Below, piece by piece: positions 60,540 through 64,000 of a stretch of DNA of 64,000 nt. A program made the translations under genes and the position numbers. The DNA comes from Bacillus sp. BHET2 (GTDB lineage Bacteria > Bacillota > Bacilli > Bacillales > Bacillaceae_B). Numbering within the stretch: position 1 is the stretch's first letter; each line of letters begins with the position of its first letter. Under the pieces are notes generated by a model. It worked only from the letters and a program-made list of their open reading frames with translations. It was not told the DNA's origin and searched no databases. Location: the NCBI RefSeq assembly GCF_005938125.1, contig NZ_VCQN01000001.1:1302001-1366000 (forward strand), read 5' to 3'.

Positions 60540-63500
60540 TGAAAAACCGCCTCTCTCGATTTCGGTTGTGATCCAAGGGCTTCAGCTGAGAATGTCATGG
60601 ATTCGATCACTCTCAGGATGGCTTCAGCTGTGTCCAGAGATGTTAGACATGGAATGCCGTTTTCTACTGATTCTCTTCTGATTCTGAATCCATCCCGTGC
60701 AGGTTGCTTTCCTTTTGTCAGAGTATTGATGACAAGCTGTGTTTCTCCACTTTGAATGATATCCAATAATGTAGGTCCACTGGAACCGATCTTATCCACT
60801 TCACGAACAGCGATATTGGCTTTTGTCAGATGGTCTGCAGTCCCCTTTGTCGCGAGGATCTGATAGCCAATATCGATAAAACGCTGAGCTAAGAGAACTG
60901 CTTCGTTCTTGTCTTTATCTGCCACAGTCATGAGTACCGATCCATATTCTTTCATTTGCATTCCTGCTGCAACCATCCCTTTGTAAAGGGCTTTTTCCAG
61001 TGTAATATCTTTCCCCATTACTTCGCCTGTTGATTTCATTTCAGGTCCCAAAGTAATGTCCACCCGTCTTAATTTGGCAAAGGAGAATACCGGAACCTTT
61101 ACATACACACCGTGTTTTTCTGGAATCAATCCTGAATCATATCCTTGATCCTTAAGGGAAATTCCGAGGATGGATTTAGTTGCAATATTCGCCATCGGTA
61201 CATTTGTGATTTTACTAATAAACGGCACTGTCCGGCTGGAACGCGGATTCACTTCCAGAACAAAGACTTCGCCTTTTGAGATGACATATTGGATATTTAG
61301 TAACCCAACAATGTTTAAGCCTTTCGCGAGTCGCGTTGTATAATCGACTATGGTTTGTTTCTGTTCAGGTGTCAGCTGCTGTGGAGGATACACCGCAATT
61401 GAATCTCCAGAGTGAACTCCAGCTCGTTCGATATGCTCCATAATACCAGGAACGACAACGTCTACTCCGTCTGAAATGGCATCCACTTCGATTTCTTTCC
61501 CGATCAGGTAACGGTCTATTAATACCGGGTGCTGTGGATTGACTTTCACTGCATTATTCATGTAATGAAGAAGTTCCTCTTCCCGGTAAACGATTTCCAT
61601 CGCTCTTCCACCGAGAACGTATGATGGTCTGACCAGTACCGGATAACCGATGTTTTCTGCGATTTCAAGTGCTCCTTCTACAGAGACTACTGTTTTCCCT
61701 TTTGGTTGAGGGATGCCGAGCTCGTTCAGTGTATGTTCGAATTTATCCCGGTTCTCTGCACGGTCCAGATCCTCAAGTGACGTGCCGAGTATCGTTACAC
61801 CCCTTCTCACTAGCTCATCTGCCAGATTGATAGCGGTTTGACCACCAAATTGAACTACTACACCTTTAGGTTTTTCTAGATCAATGATGTGCATGACATC
61901 TTCTACAGTCAGCGGCTCGAAGTATAATTTATCCGAGATACTGAAGTCAGTCGAAACGGTTTCCGGATTGTTGTTCACGATGATCGCTTCATAACCTGCC
62001 TCTTTAATGGCCCATACAGAGTGAACCGTGGCGTAATCAAACTCCACGCCCTGCCCAATCCTGATGGGTCCTGATCCAAGGACCATGACACTTTCCCGTT
62101 CTGAAACCCTAGATTCATTCTCATCCTCATAGGTTCCGTAGAAGTATGGGGTTTCTGATTCAAACTCTGCTGCACAAGTGTCTACCATCTTATATACAGG
62201 AATCAGTTCATTCTCTTTTCTCCAGTAATAAACATCTGCCTCTGAGCTATTCCATAGCTTTGCCACAGTGATATCTGAAAAGCCCATGCGTTTTGCTTTT
62301 TGACCTAGTTCAAGATTGAATGAATTTCGGGATAATTCCTTTTCAAACTTTACGATTCTATTCATTTTGTATAAGAAGAAGAGGTCAATTTTGCTCCAAT
62401 CATGTATGGTCTCAATCTCCACTCCCCTTCTCAGCGCTTCACCGATATAGAAAAGGCGTTCATCTCCGGCTTTGCGGATTCTTTTCTCGATCCACTCGTC
62501 TGTCATTTGGTCAGCATCACTTAATTCCATGTGATACGTATTGCTTTCCAGGGAACGAATTGCTTTAAGAAGTGACTCTTCGAATGTTCGGCCAATCGCC
62601 ATTACTTCACCGGTTGCTTTCATTTGAGTCCCAAGATTACGCTTGGCGGCTTCGAATTTATCAAATGGCCATCTAGGAATTTTGGTCACTACATAATCAA
62701 GTGCAGGTTCAAATGATGCATATGTTTTACCCGTTACCGGATTCATCATTTCATCTAGGGTCAGACCAACTGCAATCTTCGCTGCAAGCTTAGCGATAGG
62801 GTATCCTGTTGCTTTTGATGCAAGTGCAGACGAACGACTTACCCTTGGATTTACTTCGATGATGTAATATTGAAAGCTGTCAGGGTCCAGGGCAAGCTGA
62901 ACATTACAGCCTCCTTCAATTCCTAATGCACGGATGATCTTTAAGCTTGTATTCCTCAGCATTTGATATTCACGGTCACTCAAGGTTTGACTTGGTGCCA
63001 CGACGATTGAATCTCCCGTGTGGATCCCAACCGGATCAATGTTTTCCATATTACATACGACGATGGCGTTATCGGCTGCGTCCCTCATAACCTCATATTC
63101 AATCTCTTTAAATCCTGCAATACTTTTCTCCAATAGACATTGGGTTACCGGGCTATATTTTAATCCTGAGGTTACAATTTCGATCAGTTCATCTTCGCTG
63201 TGACAGATTCCCCCTCCAGTTCCACCTAACGTATAGGCAGGCCGTACAATGACCGGAAATCCTACTTCTTTCACGAAATGAAAAGCTTCATCCACAGTAC
63301 GTATGATTTCACTCTGTGGAACCGGCTCTTTCAGTTCATTCATTAGGTTTCTAAATAAGTCGCGGTCTTCTGCTTTCTCTATTGCTGAAAGTTTCGTACC
63401 CAGAATTTCTACTCCGCAATCTTCTAAAACCCCCGATTTAGCGAGTTCAACAGCCAAGTTTAATCCCGTTTGACCACCTAAAGTTGGAAGGAGGGCATCC

Positions 63501-63748
63501 GGACGTTCTTTACGGATGATCCTGCTGACAAATTCCAGTGTCAATGGCTCAATATACACCTTATCTGCCATTTCAGCGTCTGTCATAATTGTTGCCGGAT
63601 TCGAATTTACAAGAATAACCCTGTATCCTTCTTCTTTTAATGCGATGCATGCTTGAGTTCCGGCATAGTCGAATTCTGCCGCCTGTCCTATGATGATGGG
63701 TCCGCTTCCTATAACTAAGATACTTTGGATGTCTGTACGTTTAGGCAT
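60536..63748 (-). CDS. carB: Carbamoyl phosphate synthase large subunit (pyrimidine-specific)
   Basis: Makes carbamoyl phosphate from bicarbonate, ATP and ammonia supplied by CarA. It has two homologous ATP-grasp halves: the first begins [20 protein letters not shown], the second [20 protein letters not shown]. The C-terminal MGS-like domain (about 935-1070) binds allosteric effectors. The length of 1070 matches Bacillus PyrAB. The eight-base overlap with carA and the pyrK-pyrD-pyrF-pyrE genes behind it show it is the pyrimidine, not arginine, enzyme. Confidence 0.99.
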
Positions 63749-64000
63749 GTTGAAGCTCCTTTCTTTTCTCTTCTTTCATAAGTTGTAAGAAATCATCGAA
63801 TAAGTAATTTGAATCCTCTGGTCCTGGAGATGCTTCCGGATGATACTGAACCGTAAATGCCGGAAAGTCTAAATGTTTCAGTCCTTCTACTGTTCCATCA
63901 TTGATGGCCATATGTGTTACTTGGATTCTTGAACCTGCCAATGACTTTTCATCGACTGCATAGCCGTGATTTTGAGAAGTCAGGGCGACTTTTCCAGTTT
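63741..64000 (-). CDS. carA: Carbamoyl phosphate synthase small subunit, C-terminal part
   Basis: The glutaminase subunit that supplies ammonia to CarB. Only the last 86 or so codons are inside the window; the frame continues past the edge. Visible blocks are [20 protein letters not shown] and the catalytic His and Glu of the triad in [20 protein letters not shown]. The catalytic cysteine lies outside the window. The frame is open through the edge, so this is truncation by the window, not decay. Confidence 0.97.
   Translation of the reverse strand, partial: TGKVALTSQNHGYAVDEKSLAGSRIQVTHMAINDGTVEGLKHLDFPAFTVQYHPEASPGPEDSNYLFDDFLQLMKEEKRKELQHA

Overview
The window looks like a 64-kb piece of chromosomal backbone from a motile, endospore-forming Bacillaceae species. 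Evidence is a 26-residue spoVM, codY next to the fla/che operon, fapR with a perfect FapR operator, and a gene order that follows the Bacillus subtilis pyr-to-fla/che segment almost gene for gene, shown here in reverse. Nearly every gene is on the minus strand; rqcH is the only gene on the plus strand. I saw no rRNA, tRNA, CRISPR array, prophage or insertion sequence. The species cannot be fixed from the sequence alone, and protein differences show it is not B. subtilis itself.

Layout from high to low coordinates, which is the direction of transcription. 64000-57526: 3' part of the pyrimidine operon (carA, carB, pyrK, pyrD, pyrF, pyrE). 57313-55610: rqcH, facing the other way. 55398-49196: Ca2+ P-type ATPase, yloC, remA, gmk, rpoZ, coaBC. 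49209-38675: priA, def, fmt, rsmB, prpC, prkC, rsgA, rpe, thiN. Here rlmN, expected between rsmB and prpC, is missing and only a 140-bp scar remains. 38563-35388: spoVM, a repeat-rich spacer, rpmB, yloU, fakA. 35288-31649: sdaAB, sdaAA, recG. 31556-27967: the FapR regulon (fapR, plsX, fabD, fabG, acpP). 27773-20023: rnc, smc, ftsY, ylxM, ffh, rpsP, khpA. 19549-15828: ylqD, rimM, trmD, rplS, a signal peptidase, rbgA. 15738-10463: rnhB, a FliK-like/FlhB-C-like pair, sucC, sucD. 10382-1657: dprA, topA, trmFO, xerC, hslV, hslU, codY. 945-1: the start of fla/che (flgB, flgC, 5' part of fliE).

The genes join central biosynthesis (UMP, fatty acids, CoA) with the machinery of growth: ribosome assembly and rescue, SRP targeting, tRNA and rRNA modification, chromosome organisation and PASTA-kinase signalling. 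Many genes overlap or abut, so long polycistronic transcripts are likely. These are split by intrinsic terminators that can be read directly.

Points most worth a second look: (i) a two-gene unit pairing a FliK C-domain-like protein with a free FlhB cytoplasmic domain that lacks the NPTH cleavage site; (ii) the rlmN deletion scar; (iii) an HslV whose N-terminus lacks the serine used as nucleophile in B. subtilis; (iv) a promoter that fires straight into a terminator ahead of trmFO; (v) a recG terminator whose 3' arm contains the fapR -35 box; (vi) a 5 x 21-bp tandem repeat beside a long palindromic repeat; (vii) a three-codon leader ORF overlapping the start of the Ca2+ ATPase gene.
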